From contig JAUNGT010000001.1 of assembly GCA_030524455.1 (NCBI GenBank), positions 248,001-312,000 of the forward strand: a DNA stretch of 64,000 nt, read 5' to 3'. The DNA comes from Eubacteriales bacterium. Lineage in GTDB: Bacteria; Bacillota; Clostridia; Lachnospirales; Lachnospiraceae. The notes under the pieces are model-generated. The model was not told the origin of the DNA. It saw nothing but the letters and a program-made list of their open reading frames with translations, and ran no database searches. The position numbers were made by a program, and so were the translations under genes. Shown in pieces: positions 41,249 to 50,933 of this stretch (positions within the stretch are counted from its first letter, which is position 1; each line of letters opens with the position of its first letter).

Positions 41249-42085
41249 ATGGGCGTTCGGAAACGCAGGCCTGCGGGGAGTGCCGGCCGCAGGAGAACAA
41301 GAGGGAGCAGGAGGCGCTGGCCGCTGTGGCTTGTCGTTCTGCTGGCAGCGCTGGTCCTTGGACGGGGGACAGAGGGGCTGCCGGTCAGGCCGGAAAGCGC
41401 GCTGCAGCAGGTATCCCGGACACTGCAGGAGATCGCGGATGCGGAGCTGGGCAGAGAGCCGTCCGTTTCCGTGGAGGCGGGAGCCGGGGCGGAGAACATC
41501 CTGGAGGCAGTGCCGGCTTACAGCGGTTCGCCCTTTGTGGAGCTGAATCAGAATCAGCCCTCCTTTTCGGAGGAGGATCGGGCGCAGGGCTCCTTTGAGC
41601 GCTACAGCAGCCTGGACAGCCTGGGACGCTGCGGCATGGCCTTTGCAAACGTGGGAACAGAGCTGATGCCGACGCAGGAGCGGGGGAGCATCGGACAGAT
41701 TAAGCCTTCCGGCTGGCAGACGGTGAAGTACGATATTGTGGATGGAAAATATCTGTACAACCGCTGCCATCTGATCGGCTATCAGCTGACGGCGGAGAAT
41801 GATAATGAGGAAAATCTGATCACGGGCACCCGCTACCTAAACGTGCAGGGAATGCTTCCCTTTGAAAATCTGGTGGCCGATTATGTGCGGGAGACAAAAA
41901 ACCATGTGCTCTACCGCGTCACTCCGGTTTACCGGGGGGACGAGCTGGTGGCCCGGGGCGTACAGATGGAGGGCTATTCCGTGGAGGATCAGGGCGCGGG
42001 GATTTGCTACAACGTGTTTGTCTACAATGTGCAGCCGGGCATTTGGATCGATTACGCGAACGGGGACAGTGGGCTGGAGCAATGA
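41249..42085 (+). CDS. secreted or membrane-anchored DNA/RNA non-specific endonuclease
   Basis: The 278-residue protein has a very basic N-terminus (RKRRPAGSAGRRRTRG), one membrane segment near residues 24-38 (WPLWLVVLLAALVLG), a linker, and a beta-beta-alpha metal nuclease domain. The active-site region reads NRCHLIGYQLTAENDNEENL, with His174 in place of the DRGH form, followed by ITGTRYLNVQGM, as in streptococcal EndA-like nucleases. It should cut extracellular DNA for nutrient use, defence or uptake. ATG 41249 follows AAGGAAAAG; an in-frame ATG at 41168 lies in the repeat and is rejected. Confidence 0.87.
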   Translation: MGVRKRRPAGSAGRRRTRGSRRRWPLWLVVLLAALVLGRGTEGLPVRPESALQQVSRTLQEIADAELGREPSVSVEAGAGAENILEAVPAYSGSPFVELNQNQPSFSEEDRAQGSFERYSSLDSLGRCGMAFANVGTELMPTQERGSIGQIKPSGWQTVKYDIVDGKYLYNRCHLIGYQLTAENDNEENLITGTRYLNVQGMLPFENLVADYVRETKNHVLYRVTPVYRGDELVARGVQMEGYSVEDQGAGICYNVFVYNVQPGIWIDYANGDSGLEQ

Positions 42086-42171
42086 GGGCGGGCAAAGAAA
42101 ATCAGGAAAATGCGCGCTGTGCGGCCCTGTGTACAAAATGAGGCACAAGAACGAAGGCCGGTGAAAAAAAC

Positions 42172-42199
42172 TTGATTTTGAGATTGCTTTGTGTAAGAA
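42172..42199 (+). promoter_or_regulatory. promoter of the hydrogenase-gltX operon
   Basis: TTGATT (42172-42177) and TAAGAA (42194-42199) are 16 bp apart, about 34 bp before the start codon. Confidence 0.5.
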
Positions 42200-42232
42200 T
42201 AAGGGCAAGTCATACATGGAGGTTAAAGGTCA

Positions 42233-43759
42233 ATGATGAGAGGAATAGATACGCCAGTCAGACAGATGCGGCGGGAGATTTTCAAAGAGATCGCCGGTCT
42301 TGCCTATCATTCGGAAAACTTAAACGATGATGTGGAGGCTCTGCCCTATAAGATTGTCAATCCGGAGACTCCCATTTACCGGGAGAGCATTTACCGGGAG
42401 CGGGAGATCGTCAGAGAGCAGATCCGCCTCGCGATGGGGCTTTCGCTGCGTCCGGAGGACAAGCCGGTCCACGTCACCCAGGGCCTGGAGGAGAGCAATA
42501 TTGATGAGAAGTATTACGAGCCCCCGCTGGTGCAGGTGATCCCGTCGGCCTGTAATGCCTGTCCGGAGAACGAGTACACGGTGACGGACCGGTGTATGGG
42601 CTGTGTGGCCCATCCCTGTCAGGTGGTCTGCCCCAGGGGAGCCATCAGCACGGTGAACGGCAAATCCGTGATCGACAAGTCCAAGTGTATCCGCTGCGGC
42701 AAATGTAAATCGGTATGTCCCTACGACGCCATCGCGCACCAGCAGCGACCCTGCGCGGCTGCCTGCGGCGTGGGCGCCATCGGCAGCGACGAAAGCGGCA
42801 GGGCGACAATTGACACCAACAAGTGCGTAACCTGCGGACAGTGTATGGTAAGCTGTCCCTTCGGCGCGATTGCGGACAAATCCCAGATTTTCCAGCTGAT
42901 CAGGGCTTTACAGACCGGGCGCAAGATCATCGCTCAGGTGGCTCCGGCCTTTGTGGGACAGTTCGGGCCCAAGGCGACCCCCGGCAAGATCAAGACGGCA
43001 TTAAAGCAGCTGGGCTTTGCGGATGTGTATGAGACGGCTCTGGGCGCGGACCGCGGAGCCATGGCCGAGGCGGAGCATTATGTCAATGAGGTTGCAACGG
43101 GGAAGCTTCCCTTCCTTTTAACCTCCTGCTGCCCGTCCTGGTCCATGCTGGCCAAGAAATTTTTCCCGGAGACCATCGACAGCATTTCCAACGCCCTAAC
43201 GCCCATGGTGGCGACGGCGCGCCAGATCAAGCTGGATCATCCTGACGCGTCGGTGGTGTTTATCGGGCCCTGCGTTTCCAAGAAGCTGGAGGCGTCCCGC
43301 CACTCGGTGCGCTCCGATGTGGACTTTGTCATCACCTTCGAGGAGTTGGTGGGGATGATGGAGGCCAAGGGGATCGTCATCGAGACGGAGGAGACGGAGA
43401 CGCCTGTGGCGGATGCGACGGCTGCGGGCCGCGGTTATGCGGCGTCCGGCGGTGTGGCGAGCGCGATCGAGAGCTGTATCCGCGAGTATTATCCGGACAC
43501 GGAAGTGCACATCGAGCATGTGGAGAGTCTTGCGGACTGCAAGAAGATCCTGATGCTGGCGAAGATGGGCAAGAAAAATGGCTGCCTGATCGAGGGCATG
43601 GCCTGCCCCGGCGGCTGTATCGCAGGCGCCGGAACCAATATTGCGATTCCGCAGGCCCAGAAGGCGCTGAGCAGCTTCCAGGCTGCCGCAGCCAAGAAGC
43701 TGCCTGACATGCCCGAGGAGAAGGCCAACGAAGGAGAGGGAGGAACGAAGGAAAAGTGA
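42233..43759 (+). CDS. [FeFe] hydrogenase, group B type
   Basis: This monomeric iron hydrogenase would make or oxidise H2 using ferredoxin-type electron transfer in the cytosol. The 508-residue protein has several Cys-rich clusters for [4Fe-4S] centres ([41 protein letters not shown]). The H-cluster domain has L1 TSCCPSW (Cys299, Cys300), L2 [10 protein letters not shown] (Cys347) and L3 [14 protein letters not shown] (Cys458, Cys462). These L-motif variants fit group B rather than the prototypical group A. No HydE/F/G maturases are in the window. GGAGGTTAAAGGTCA precedes ATG 42233. The stop overlaps the gltX GTG start. Confidence 0.93.
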   Translation: MMRGIDTPVRQMRREIFKEIAGLAYHSENLNDDVEALPYKIVNPETPIYRESIYREREIVREQIRLAMGLSLRPEDKPVHVTQGLEESNIDEKYYEPPLVQVIPSACNACPENEYTVTDRCMGCVAHPCQVVCPRGAISTVNGKSVIDKSKCIRCGKCKSVCPYDAIAHQQRPCAAACGVGAIGSDESGRATIDTNKCVTCGQCMVSCPFGAIADKSQIFQLIRALQTGRKIIAQVAPAFVGQFGPKATPGKIKTALKQLGFADVYETALGADRGAMAEAEHYVNEVATGKLPFLLTSCCPSWSMLAKKFFPETIDSISNALTPMVATARQIKLDHPDASVVFIGPCVSKKLEASRHSVRSDVDFVITFEELVGMMEAKGIVIETEETETPVADATAAGRGYAASGGVASAIESCIREYYPDTEVHIEHVESLADCKKILMLAKMGKKNGCLIEGMACPGGCIAGAGTNIAIPQAQKALSSFQAAAAKKLPDMPEEKANEGEGGTKEK

Positions 43760-45222
43760 CAAAGATCAGAACCCGTTTTGCCCCCAGCCCCACGGGCCGT
43801 ATGCACGTGGGAAATCTGCGCACGGCTTTGTATGCGTATCTGGTGGCAAAGCATGAGAACGGCGATTTTATCCTGCGTATTGAGGATACCGACCAGGAGA
43901 GATATGTGGAGGGCGCGGTGGACATTATCTACCGCACCCTGGAGAAGACCGGGCTGGTTCACGATGAGGGACCGGACAAGGACGGCGGCGTCGGCCCCTA
44001 TGTGCAGAGCGAGCGCCAGGCACAGGGGATTTACTTAAAATACGCAAAGCAGCTGATCGAGAAGGGGCAGGCCTATTACTGCTTCTGCGATAAGGAGCGG
44101 CTCGCAACCTTAAACCGGGTGGTGGCCGGCAAGGAGATCAATGTATATGACAAGCATTGCCTGCATCTTTCCCGGGAAGAGGTGGAGGAGAAGCTTGCCT
44201 CCGGCATGCCCTATGTGATCCGTCAGAATAATCCCACGGAGGGGACGACCACCTTCCACGACGAGATCTACGGGGATATCACGGTGGATAACGCAGAGCT
44301 TGACGATATGATCCTGATCAAGTCCGACGGCTATCCCACCTACAATTTCGCCAATGTGGTGGACGACCATCTGATGGGTATCACCCATGTGGTGAGGGGC
44401 AACGAGTATCTGTCCTCCTCGCCCAAGTATAACCGCCTCTACGACGCCTTCGGCTGGCAGGTTCCGGTGTACATCCACTGCCCGCTGATCACGGACGAGG
44501 AGCACCACAAGCTCTCCAAACGCTGCGGGCATTCCTCCTACGAGGACCTGATCGAGCAGGGCTTTCTGACGGAGGCGGTGGTGAATTTTGTGGCCCTTTT
44601 GGGCTGGAGCCCGGAGGGGGACAATGAGATTTTCTCCCTGCAGGAGCTGGTCCGGGAGTTCGATTACCGCCGGATGTCCAAGTCCCCGGCCGTGTTCGAC
44701 TACACGAAGCTGAAGTGGATGAACGGCGAGTATATCAAGGCCATGGATTTTGACCGCTTTTTTGAGATGGCCAGGCCCTGGCTGGAAAAGTCCCTGACAA
44801 AGGGGCAGGACCTGAAGAAGATTGCGGAGATGGTCAAGACCCGGATCGAGGTGTTCCCGGACATCGCAGGACTGGTGGATTTCTTTGAGGAGCTGCCGGA
44901 GTATGATACGGCCATGTATGCTCACAAGAAGATGAAAACCACAAAGGAGAGCTCGCTGGAGGTCTTAAAGGAGCTTCTGCCGCTTCTGGAGGCCCAGGAG
45001 GATTACACAAACGATGCGCTCTACGCCCTGCTTTTGTCCTATGTGGAGAAAAAGGGCTGCAAGAACGGCTATGTGCTCTGGCCGGTGCGCACCGCGGTTT
45101 CCGGCAAGCAGATGACGCCCGCGGGGGCAACGGAGATCATGGAGGTGCTCGGCAAGGAGGAATCCCTTAAGCGGATCCGCAGGGGGATCGAGCTTTTGGA
45201 GAACAGCCTGGCCGACGCTTAA
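43756..45222 (+). CDS. gltX: glutamyl-tRNA synthetase
   Basis: This class I synthetase charges tRNA-Glu. The 488-residue protein begins [20 protein letters not shown], where MHVGN is the HIGH motif. [13 protein letters not shown] and [16 protein letters not shown] (KMSKS equivalent) follow, with a full-length anticodon-binding C-terminal half. The start is GTG 43756 within the overlapping GTGA of the hydrogenase stop, with CGAAGGAAAA upstream. Coupling of a hydrogenase to gltX is unexpected functionally and probably reflects transcription only. Confidence 0.95.
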   Translation: MTKIRTRFAPSPTGRMHVGNLRTALYAYLVAKHENGDFILRIEDTDQERYVEGAVDIIYRTLEKTGLVHDEGPDKDGGVGPYVQSERQAQGIYLKYAKQLIEKGQAYYCFCDKERLATLNRVVAGKEINVYDKHCLHLSREEVEEKLASGMPYVIRQNNPTEGTTTFHDEIYGDITVDNAELDDMILIKSDGYPTYNFANVVDDHLMGITHVVRGNEYLSSSPKYNRLYDAFGWQVPVYIHCPLITDEEHHKLSKRCGHSSYEDLIEQGFLTEAVVNFVALLGWSPEGDNEIFSLQELVREFDYRRMSKSPAVFDYTKLKWMNGEYIKAMDFDRFFEMARPWLEKSLTKGQDLKKIAEMVKTRIEVFPDIAGLVDFFEELPEYDTAMYAHKKMKTTKESSLEVLKELLPLLEAQEDYTNDALYALLLSYVEKKGCKNGYVLWPVRTAVSGKQMTPAGATEIMEVLGKEESLKRIRRGIELLENSLADA

Positions 45223-45233
45223 AAAGGAGTATT

Positions 45234-47231
45234 TTGAGGGAAAACGAACAACAGCACAGAGCGATTATCTGGAACCGGGGGCCGGCCTTGATTTTGGCCG
45301 GTCCCGGCTCCGGAAAAACCTTTACCACAGTGGAGCGGGTGAGGTATCTGATGGAGGTCCATCAGGCCGACCCCTCCGGGATTCTTGTAATCACTTTCAC
45401 GAAGGCGGCTGCCCGGCAGATGCGGGACCGCTTCTTTGCACGGATGGGCAATTCGTTCTATCCGGTCGCATTCGGCACGTTTCACGCCGTATTTTTACAG
45501 ATTTTAAAAGCCTCCGGCCGTTACCGCCCGGACTGCATCCTGCGGGAGGCCCAAAAAAGAGAATATCTGCGCGCGGCGCTCCAATCGATGGAATACAGGG
45601 CAGACGGCAGGGAGCTGTCGGGGGACGGAGACTGGGAGAACGGGCTTCTTTCCGAGATCGGCTACCTGAAAAACCTGGGGCGCGTTCCGGAGGACTTTAA
45701 GAGCGCTTTCCTGGAGCAGGCTGACTTTCAAAAGGTATTTATCGCCTTTGAGCGGCTGCTTTTTCAGGAGGGAAAGCTGGATCTGGACGATTTTGCGGCG
45801 GCGGTGCTCCATCTGTTCCGAAGGGACCCGGAGACGCTGGCACAGTGGAGGAAACGCTTTTCCTATATTATGGTGGATGAGTTCCAGGACGTGAATGCCG
45901 TCCAGTATGAGGCGATAAAGCTTCTGGCCGGGGAGGACAAAAATCTGTTTGTGGTGGGGGACGACGACCAGGCGATCTATGGCTTTCGGGGCTCGGACCC
46001 GTCGATCATGCGCCGGTTTGCGCAGGATTTCCCGGAGGCGGAGCGGATCAGCCTGTCGGTCAACTACCGGAGCCGTCCGGGGATTGTGGAGACCGCGGGG
46101 CGGCTGGTGAGCGTCAATCGGGAGCGGTTCCCGAAAAAAATCGAGGCGGGAAGAAGCGCAGAGGCATCGCCGGATCCTGCCGGCAGGCCAGGCGCTGTCG
46201 GTATGCCAGGCGTCGCCGGCATGTCAGGCGTCGCCGGCAGGCCGGAGCTCTGGCGCCCTTTAGCGGCGGATCAAAGCGTGCTGGTCGGCCGGTTTGAGAC
46301 ACGCCGGAAGGAGGCGCAGGCGCTGGCCGCCCTTTTGGGGAGGCTGTATCAGCAGTGCCGGGAGGCGGGCAGCGTTTTGTCCGCCGCGGCGATTTTCCGC
46401 ACCAACGGGGAGGCAATCTGGCTGGCGGAAGCGCTGGGGGAGGCCAAAATCCCTTTTGTGATGAAGGAGAAGCCGCAGAATCCCTACAGCCATCCGGTGT
46501 GCCGGGATCTGCTGGCCTATCTGCGTTTTGCCAAGGCGGGGCGGCAGAGGAAGGATTTTTTTGCCATTATGAACCGTCCCTGCCGGTATCTCTCCCGGCA
46601 GCTGGTGGGGGAGGGGCCGGTCAGCCTCGGGGCGTTGGCGATGGCCTGTCGGGACAGGCCCTATCTGCGGCAGAATATTGAAAAGCTGCAGGCTGACATC
46701 GGGCGGATCGCCCGGATGGATCTGTATGCGGCGGTCAATTATATCCGGAAGGGGGCAGGCTATGATTGCTGGATCCGAAAGGAGCTTGCGGGGGAGAAGG
46801 CGCGGGAGGCCACAGAAAAAGCGGATTTTTTCCAGCGGAGCATGAAGGAATTTCACAGCCTGGAGCAGCTGGAGGCCCATCTGGAGGCCTACGGCCGGAC
46901 GGAGGGCGGCGCACGGGAGAAGGCGCCTTTAGCGGCGGCCGGGCCGGAGGCCGAAACGGTGACCGAAACGGAGGGCGGGGCAGTGGAGCTGATCACCATG
47001 CACGGGGCCAAAGGGCTGGAGTACGACACGGTATTTTTGCCGGGCTGCTGCGAGGGGACGGTGCCCCACAAAAAGAGCGCGCAGGCAGGCTGTCTGGAGG
47101 AGGAGCGGCGGATGTTTTATGTGGGCATGACCCGCGCCAGGGAGAGGCTGTACCTGTCCTGGGTGAGCGGCACGAAGGAGGAGCCGGGCTTTCCCTCCCG
47201 TTTTTTGGCGGAGTGCGGCTACCGGGAGTAG
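45234..47231 (+). CDS. UvrD/Rep-family ATP-dependent DNA helicase
   Basis: This superfamily 1 helicase has 665 residues. Motif I is LAGPGSGKTFTTVERV (Walker A, residues 22-29), motif II is YIMVDEFQDVNAVQYE, motif III is GDDDQAIYGFRGS, motif IV is SLSVNYRSRPGIVETA, motif V is ELITMHGAKGLEYDTV and motif VI is FYVGMTRARERLYLSW. A run of seven Gly-X-Y triplets (residues 317-337) sits between motif IV and the 2B-like region. The start is TTG 45234 after AAAAAGGAG, 11 bases from the gltX stop. A role in repair or replication restart is likely by family. Confidence 0.92.
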   Translation: MRENEQQHRAIIWNRGPALILAGPGSGKTFTTVERVRYLMEVHQADPSGILVITFTKAAARQMRDRFFARMGNSFYPVAFGTFHAVFLQILKASGRYRPDCILREAQKREYLRAALQSMEYRADGRELSGDGDWENGLLSEIGYLKNLGRVPEDFKSAFLEQADFQKVFIAFERLLFQEGKLDLDDFAAAVLHLFRRDPETLAQWRKRFSYIMVDEFQDVNAVQYEAIKLLAGEDKNLFVVGDDDQAIYGFRGSDPSIMRRFAQDFPEAERISLSVNYRSRPGIVETAGRLVSVNRERFPKKIEAGRSAEASPDPAGRPGAVGMPGVAGMSGVAGRPELWRPLAADQSVLVGRFETRRKEAQALAALLGRLYQQCREAGSVLSAAAIFRTNGEAIWLAEALGEAKIPFVMKEKPQNPYSHPVCRDLLAYLRFAKAGRQRKDFFAIMNRPCRYLSRQLVGEGPVSLGALAMACRDRPYLRQNIEKLQADIGRIARMDLYAAVNYIRKGAGYDCWIRKELAGEKAREATEKADFFQRSMKEFHSLEQLEAHLEAYGRTEGGAREKAPLAAAGPEAETVTETEGGAVELITMHGAKGLEYDTVFLPGCCEGTVPHKKSAQAGCLEEERRMFYVGMTRARERLYLSWVSGTKEEPGFPSRFLAECGYRE

Positions 47232-47240
47232 ACGTTTCTC

Positions 47241-47270
47241 TTGACAAGCCGGTGAGAATGGTGGTACGGT
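47241..47270 (+). promoter_or_regulatory. possible promoter of purC
   Basis: TTGACA (47241-47246) is a perfect -35. The best -10 is the weak TACGGT (47265-47270), 18 bp away. A GGTTAC/GTAACG inverted repeat follows and could be an operator or leader hairpin. No PurR box of the Bacillus type is apparent. Confidence 0.4.
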
Positions 47271-47342
47271 TACGTTGCTGAGGTAACGTTTATTTTATCG
47301 GCGTTTCCCGAAAAGTACGCAGGAACAGGTAAGGAGAAAAGC

Positions 47343-48212
47343 ATGCAGGAATTAAAACCCATCAAAGAAGGAAAAGTACGCGAGATTTATGACAACGGCG
47401 ACAGCCTGATTATGGTTGCCACGGACCGCATCAGCTGTTTTGATGTGATTTTGCATAATGAGGTGACGAACAAGGGCGCGGTGCTCACCCAGATGTCCCG
47501 GTTCTGGTTCGATATGACGAGGGACATCATCCCCAACCACATGATTTCCGTGGATACCAGGGACATGCCGGAGTTTTTCCGTCAGGAGAGGTTCGAGAAG
47601 AAATCCATGCTGTGCCGGAAGCTGAATATGCTCCCCATCGAGTGCATCGTGCGCGGTTACATCACCGGCAGCGGCTGGGCGAGCTATCAGAAAAACGGTA
47701 CGGTCTGCGGGATCCGTCTGCCCGAGGGCTTAAAGGAGTCCGACAAGCTGCCGGAGCCCATCTACACCCCCTCCACCAAGGCGGAGCTGGGCGACCACGA
47801 CGAGAATATTTCCTTTGAGCAGAGCGTTGCGCATCTGGAGAAGCACTTCCCCGGCAAGGGACAGCAGTATGCCGAGCAGCTTCGGGACAACACCATCGCG
47901 CTGTACAAAAAGTGCGCTGCCTACGCGCTGGAAAGGGGCATTATCATTGCGGACACCAAGTTCGAGTTCGGCCTGGACGAGGACGGGAATATGGTACTTG
48001 GAGACGAAATGCTGACGCCCGACAGCTCCCGCTTCTGGCCGGCACAGGGCTATGAGCCGGGCCACGGACAGCCCTCCTTTGATAAGCAGTTTGCGCGGGA
48101 CTGGCTGACCTCCCATCCGGGCAACGACTGGACCCTGCCCCAGGAGATCGTGGACAAGACCATCGGGAAGTACCTGCAGGCCTATGAGATGCTGACGGGA
48201 AAAGCGTTGTAA
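47343..48212 (+). CDS. purC: phosphoribosylaminoimidazole-succinocarboxamide synthase
   Basis: This SAICAR synthase of purine biosynthesis joins CAIR and aspartate using ATP. The 289-residue protein has KEGKVREIYDNGDSLIMVAT, DRISCFDVILHNEVTNKGAV, ECIVRGYITGSGWASYQKNG and IIIADTKFEFGLDEDGNMVL, followed by DEMLTPDSSRFWPA, all standard for the family in this longer form. An AGGTAAGGAGAAAAGC site precedes ATG 47343. It is isolated from other pur genes in this window. Confidence 0.96.
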   Translation: MQELKPIKEGKVREIYDNGDSLIMVATDRISCFDVILHNEVTNKGAVLTQMSRFWFDMTRDIIPNHMISVDTRDMPEFFRQERFEKKSMLCRKLNMLPIECIVRGYITGSGWASYQKNGTVCGIRLPEGLKESDKLPEPIYTPSTKAELGDHDENISFEQSVAHLEKHFPGKGQQYAEQLRDNTIALYKKCAAYALERGIIIADTKFEFGLDEDGNMVLGDEMLTPDSSRFWPAQGYEPGHGQPSFDKQFARDWLTSHPGNDWTLPQEIVDKTIGKYLQAYEMLTGKAL

Positions 48213-48220
48213 AGAAATAC

Positions 48221-48249
48221 TGGACATCTTTTTTCTTTCGTGCTATCCT
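48221..48249 (+). promoter_or_regulatory. promoter of the small protein gene
   Basis: TGGACA (48221-48226) and TATCCT (48244-48249) are 17 bp apart and lie just after purC, so the small gene can be expressed independently. Confidence 0.5.
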
Positions 48250-48286
48250 CATTGTATAACCAACAAAATTATTATTGGAGGACTCT

Positions 48287-48496
48287 ATGGCCAGAAGAAA
48301 GAAAAACATGTCTTACGATGAGGAGATGACCTACTTAGAGAGCGAAATCGGGAAGGCGGAGGAGGCGTTAAAGGCGCTGAAGGCCCGTAAGAAGGAGCTG
48401 GTGAAGGGGAAGGAGCAGGCGGATCTGCAGACGCTGTATGCAGCGATCAAGGAGTCGGGGAAGTCTGTTGCGGATGTCATTTCCACACTGAAGTAA
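48287..48496 (+). CDS. small conserved-looking hypothetical protein, coiled-coil
   Basis: The 69-residue product (MARRKKNMSYDEEMTYLESE onward) is highly charged, with a heptad-like helix EIGKAEEALKALKARKKELV and a C-terminal segment QTLYAAIKESGKSVADVIST that looks like a small helical domain. GGAGG lies 5 bases before ATG 48287, and a TTG 12 bases upstream would remove that site. No membrane segment or signal is present. I do not recognise the family. The good ribosome binding site and its own promoter make it a real gene. Confidence 0.7.
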   Translation: MARRKKNMSYDEEMTYLESEIGKAEEALKALKARKKELVKGKEQADLQTLYAAIKESGKSVADVISTLK

Positions 48497-48536
48497 ACAA
48501 AAGCCCGGCGTTTTACAGAGCCGGAAAGGATTCATT

Positions 48537-48561
48537 GGGGAACAGGCTTTGCCTGTTCCTC
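48537..48561 (+). terminator. hairpin between the small protein gene and the second hom
   Basis: GGGGAACAGGC and GCCTGTTCCTC form an almost perfect 11 bp stem with a 3-base TTT loop. There is no real T-run (CATTTGC), so it may be a weak terminator or a leader hairpin of hom; it ends 12 bases before the AAGGAG site. Confidence 0.45.
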
Positions 48562-48581
48562 ATTTGCTAAGGAGAAAGCAT

Positions 48582-49874
48582 ATGGCGCAGGAGAGGACGA
48601 TACACGCGGCCCTTTTGGGAATCGGAACGGTGGGAGGCGGCGTTTATAAACTGACACAGGAGCTGGGGGAGGATATTCTGGCAAAGACCGGGGCCCGGCT
48701 GGTGATCGACAGGATTCTGGTGCGGGACCGGACGAAAAAGAGAGAGGGAGTGCCGGCAGCGCTTCTGACGGACAGCTGGGAGGAGATCCTGCGGGATGAA
48801 AAGATTGAGATCGTCATCGAGGTGACCGGCGGGATCGAGCCCACGCTGACGCGGCTGACGGAGGCGCTTCGGGCCGGCAAGCAGGTGGTGACGGCCAACA
48901 AGGATCTGCTGGCGGAGTACGGGGCGCAGCTGTTTGAAGCCGCGGAGGAGGGCCACTGCGATTTGCATTTTGAGGCGGCGGTGGCCGGGGCAATCCCGAT
49001 CATCCGCCCTCTGCGCCAGAGCCTGGCGGCCAGTCAGCTTACCGAGGTGATGGGGATTGTAAACGGCACCACCAACTATATCCTCACCCGGATGGCCGAG
49101 GACGGGATGGGCTATGGAGAGGCGCTGGAGCTGGCGACCCGGCTCGGCTATGCAGAAAGCGATCCCACGTCGGACGTGGAGGGCTATGACGCGGGCCGCA
49201 AGCTGGCGATCATGGCGTCCATCGCCTTCAACTCCCGCGTGACCTTTCCCCAGGTATACACGGAGGGGATCACGAAAATCACAGCGGAGGACATCCGGTA
49301 CGCGCGGGAGTTCGGCTATGTGATCAAGCTGATCGCCATGACCCGCCTGGCCAGGGACGGGGTGGAGGTGAAGGTGCATCCCATGCTTTTGCCGGAGCAG
49401 CACCCGCTCTCCTCGGTGCGGGATTCCTTCAACGCGGTATTTGTCCATGGGAAGGCCTGCGACGACGCCATGTTCATGGGACGGGGAGCCGGCCAGATGC
49501 CCACCGCCAGCGCGGTGATGGGCGATGTGATCGATACCATGAGAAACATTTTGCATCACTCCTGCGGCAAGATCGGCTGCGGCTGCTACAAGAACCTGCC
49601 GGTCAAGCCGGTGGAGGATACGAGCAGCCGGTTCTTCCTGCGCATCCAGGTGACGGACAAGCCCGGCGCCCTGGCAAACATCGCGGGTATCCTGGGCAAC
49701 AATGACGTGAGCATTGCCCAGGTGGTGCAGAAGAAGAGCAGAGACGGGGTGGCGGAGCTGGTGATCATCACGGATCCGGTGCGGGAGCGCCATTTCAACG
49801 ACGCGATCCGCATTCTGCAGGGGATGTCGGTGTTAAAGGAGGTATCCGGCATCATCCGGGTGTACGGCTCCTGA
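48582..49874 (+). CDS. hom: homoserine dehydrogenase with ACT domain (second of two)
   Basis: The 430-residue paralogue performs the same reaction as the gene at 16097: aspartate semialdehyde to homoserine. Rossmann motif LGIGTVGGGVYKLT, VTANKDLLAEYGAQLFEAA, IVNGTTNYILTRM, DVEGYDAGRKLAIMASI and MGRGAGQMPTASAVMGD are in order. Unlike the first copy it ends in a clear ACT domain (FFLRIQVTDKPGALANIAGI; NDVSIAQVVQKKSRDGVAEL), so it should respond to threonine or another amino acid. ATG 48582 follows AAGGAGAAAGC. It is convergent with the peptidase S66 gene, with only 24 bases between stops. Confidence 0.95.
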   Translation: MAQERTIHAALLGIGTVGGGVYKLTQELGEDILAKTGARLVIDRILVRDRTKKREGVPAALLTDSWEEILRDEKIEIVIEVTGGIEPTLTRLTEALRAGKQVVTANKDLLAEYGAQLFEAAEEGHCDLHFEAAVAGAIPIIRPLRQSLAASQLTEVMGIVNGTTNYILTRMAEDGMGYGEALELATRLGYAESDPTSDVEGYDAGRKLAIMASIAFNSRVTFPQVYTEGITKITAEDIRYAREFGYVIKLIAMTRLARDGVEVKVHPMLLPEQHPLSSVRDSFNAVFVHGKACDDAMFMGRGAGQMPTASAVMGDVIDTMRNILHHSCGKIGCGCYKNLPVKPVEDTSSRFFLRIQVTDKPGALANIAGILGNNDVSIAQVVQKKSRDGVAELVIITDPVRERHFNDAIRILQGMSVLKEVSGIIRVYGS

Positions 49875-49898
49875 TCCCCCCGATGGACAGGGGCAGCG

Positions 49899-50921
49899 TC
49901 ACACAAGGCTCATGTGTATGGAAATGTCGTTGCCCTTTACGGATACCTCCGCCAGGCTGCCGGTGATCAGGGGCATCATGGGCGGCAGATGCCCTAAATC
50001 CACATCCATGATGACGGGGACCTGGAGGCGGGAGGCGACAGCCAGGACGGCCTGATAAGCGTCCAGCCCCATCATTTCCTGTCCAAAGCAGCCGGGACGG
50101 CCGATCAGGAAGCCTTTTACATGGGAAAACCATCCGGCGTGCTCCATCTGCCACATGGCCCGCCGGATGGCGAAGGGATTTAAGTCGCAGGACTCCAGAA
50201 ACCAGAGAATGCCGTCCTCGCGGTATCGCCCGGCAAACTCTGCCACGCGGTCGTAGCGGGTGCCCAGAAGGGTCACCAGGCAGTCCATGCAGCCGCCCAG
50301 AAGCCTTCCGGAGAAGGAGACGTCCCGGTCGGGGAAGCGCCGCAGCAGCCTGGGCCGGGTCACATGGTAGGGAGCCAGGGGGTGCGCCTCATCCTTTTGG
50401 GATTCAGGCTCCCAGAGAGGATAGCCGGAGACAGACAGCTTTTTCACGGTCAGAAGGCCAAGGGCGTCCTCCAGGGAGGGGTGCCAGGGCTCCATGCCGA
50501 AGGCCGCCGCGCAGGGGCCGTAGACGGAGGCGGTGTCCGTCAGGGTGGGAAGCAGGAAGGTGAAGTTGGTATTGTCGGAATAGCCCATATACCATTTTGG
50601 GGCCGCCTGGGAGAGACGGTCAAAATCCACAAAGTCCAGGATCTCGCACATCAGCTCCCCGCCGCCGCAGGAGATCAGGCAGTCGTTTTCCCGGCGAAGG
50701 TAGTATTCCGTCAGCTCCCGGCCGCATTTTTCCGGGGTGTTGCTGATGCCGACGCCCTCCCCTGCGTAGCAGTTGGGGCCAAGCTCCGACCGGTAGCCCC
50801 TCTCTCCCAAAAGGCGCAGGGCGTTGTCAAAGGCCTCCCGGTAAGGGGAAATATTGCAGCCAAAGGACGGGGCCACGAAGCCGATGGTTCCGTTTTGGGG
50901 CAAAAAAGCAGGATATCTCAT
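49899..50921 (-). CDS. peptidase S66 family protein (LD-carboxypeptidase/MccF-like)
   Basis: The 340-residue serine peptidase opens with IGFVAPSFGCNISPYREAFD and has the catalytic nucleophile Ser115 in YMGYSDNTNFTFLL. Domain phrases such as CLISCGGGELMCEILDFVDF and the late GLIGRPGCFG-like segment (residues about 270-285) match the S66 family. Members cut the tetrapeptide of peptidoglycan for recycling or inactivate microcin C-like peptides, and I cannot tell which applies. The missing signal peptide indicates a cytosolic enzyme. It lies 12 bases after the YitT gene on the same strand. Confidence 0.85.
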   Translation of the reverse strand: MRYPAFLPQNGTIGFVAPSFGCNISPYREAFDNALRLLGERGYRSELGPNCYAGEGVGISNTPEKCGRELTEYYLRRENDCLISCGGGELMCEILDFVDFDRLSQAAPKWYMGYSDNTNFTFLLPTLTDTASVYGPCAAAFGMEPWHPSLEDALGLLTVKKLSVSGYPLWEPESQKDEAHPLAPYHVTRPRLLRRFPDRDVSFSGRLLGGCMDCLVTLLGTRYDRVAEFAGRYREDGILWFLESCDLNPFAIRRAMWQMEHAGWFSHVKGFLIGRPGCFGQEMMGLDAYQAVLAVASRLQVPVIMDVDLGHLPPMMPLITGSLAEVSVKGNDISIHMSLV

Positions 50922-50933
50922 AAAACAGCCTCC

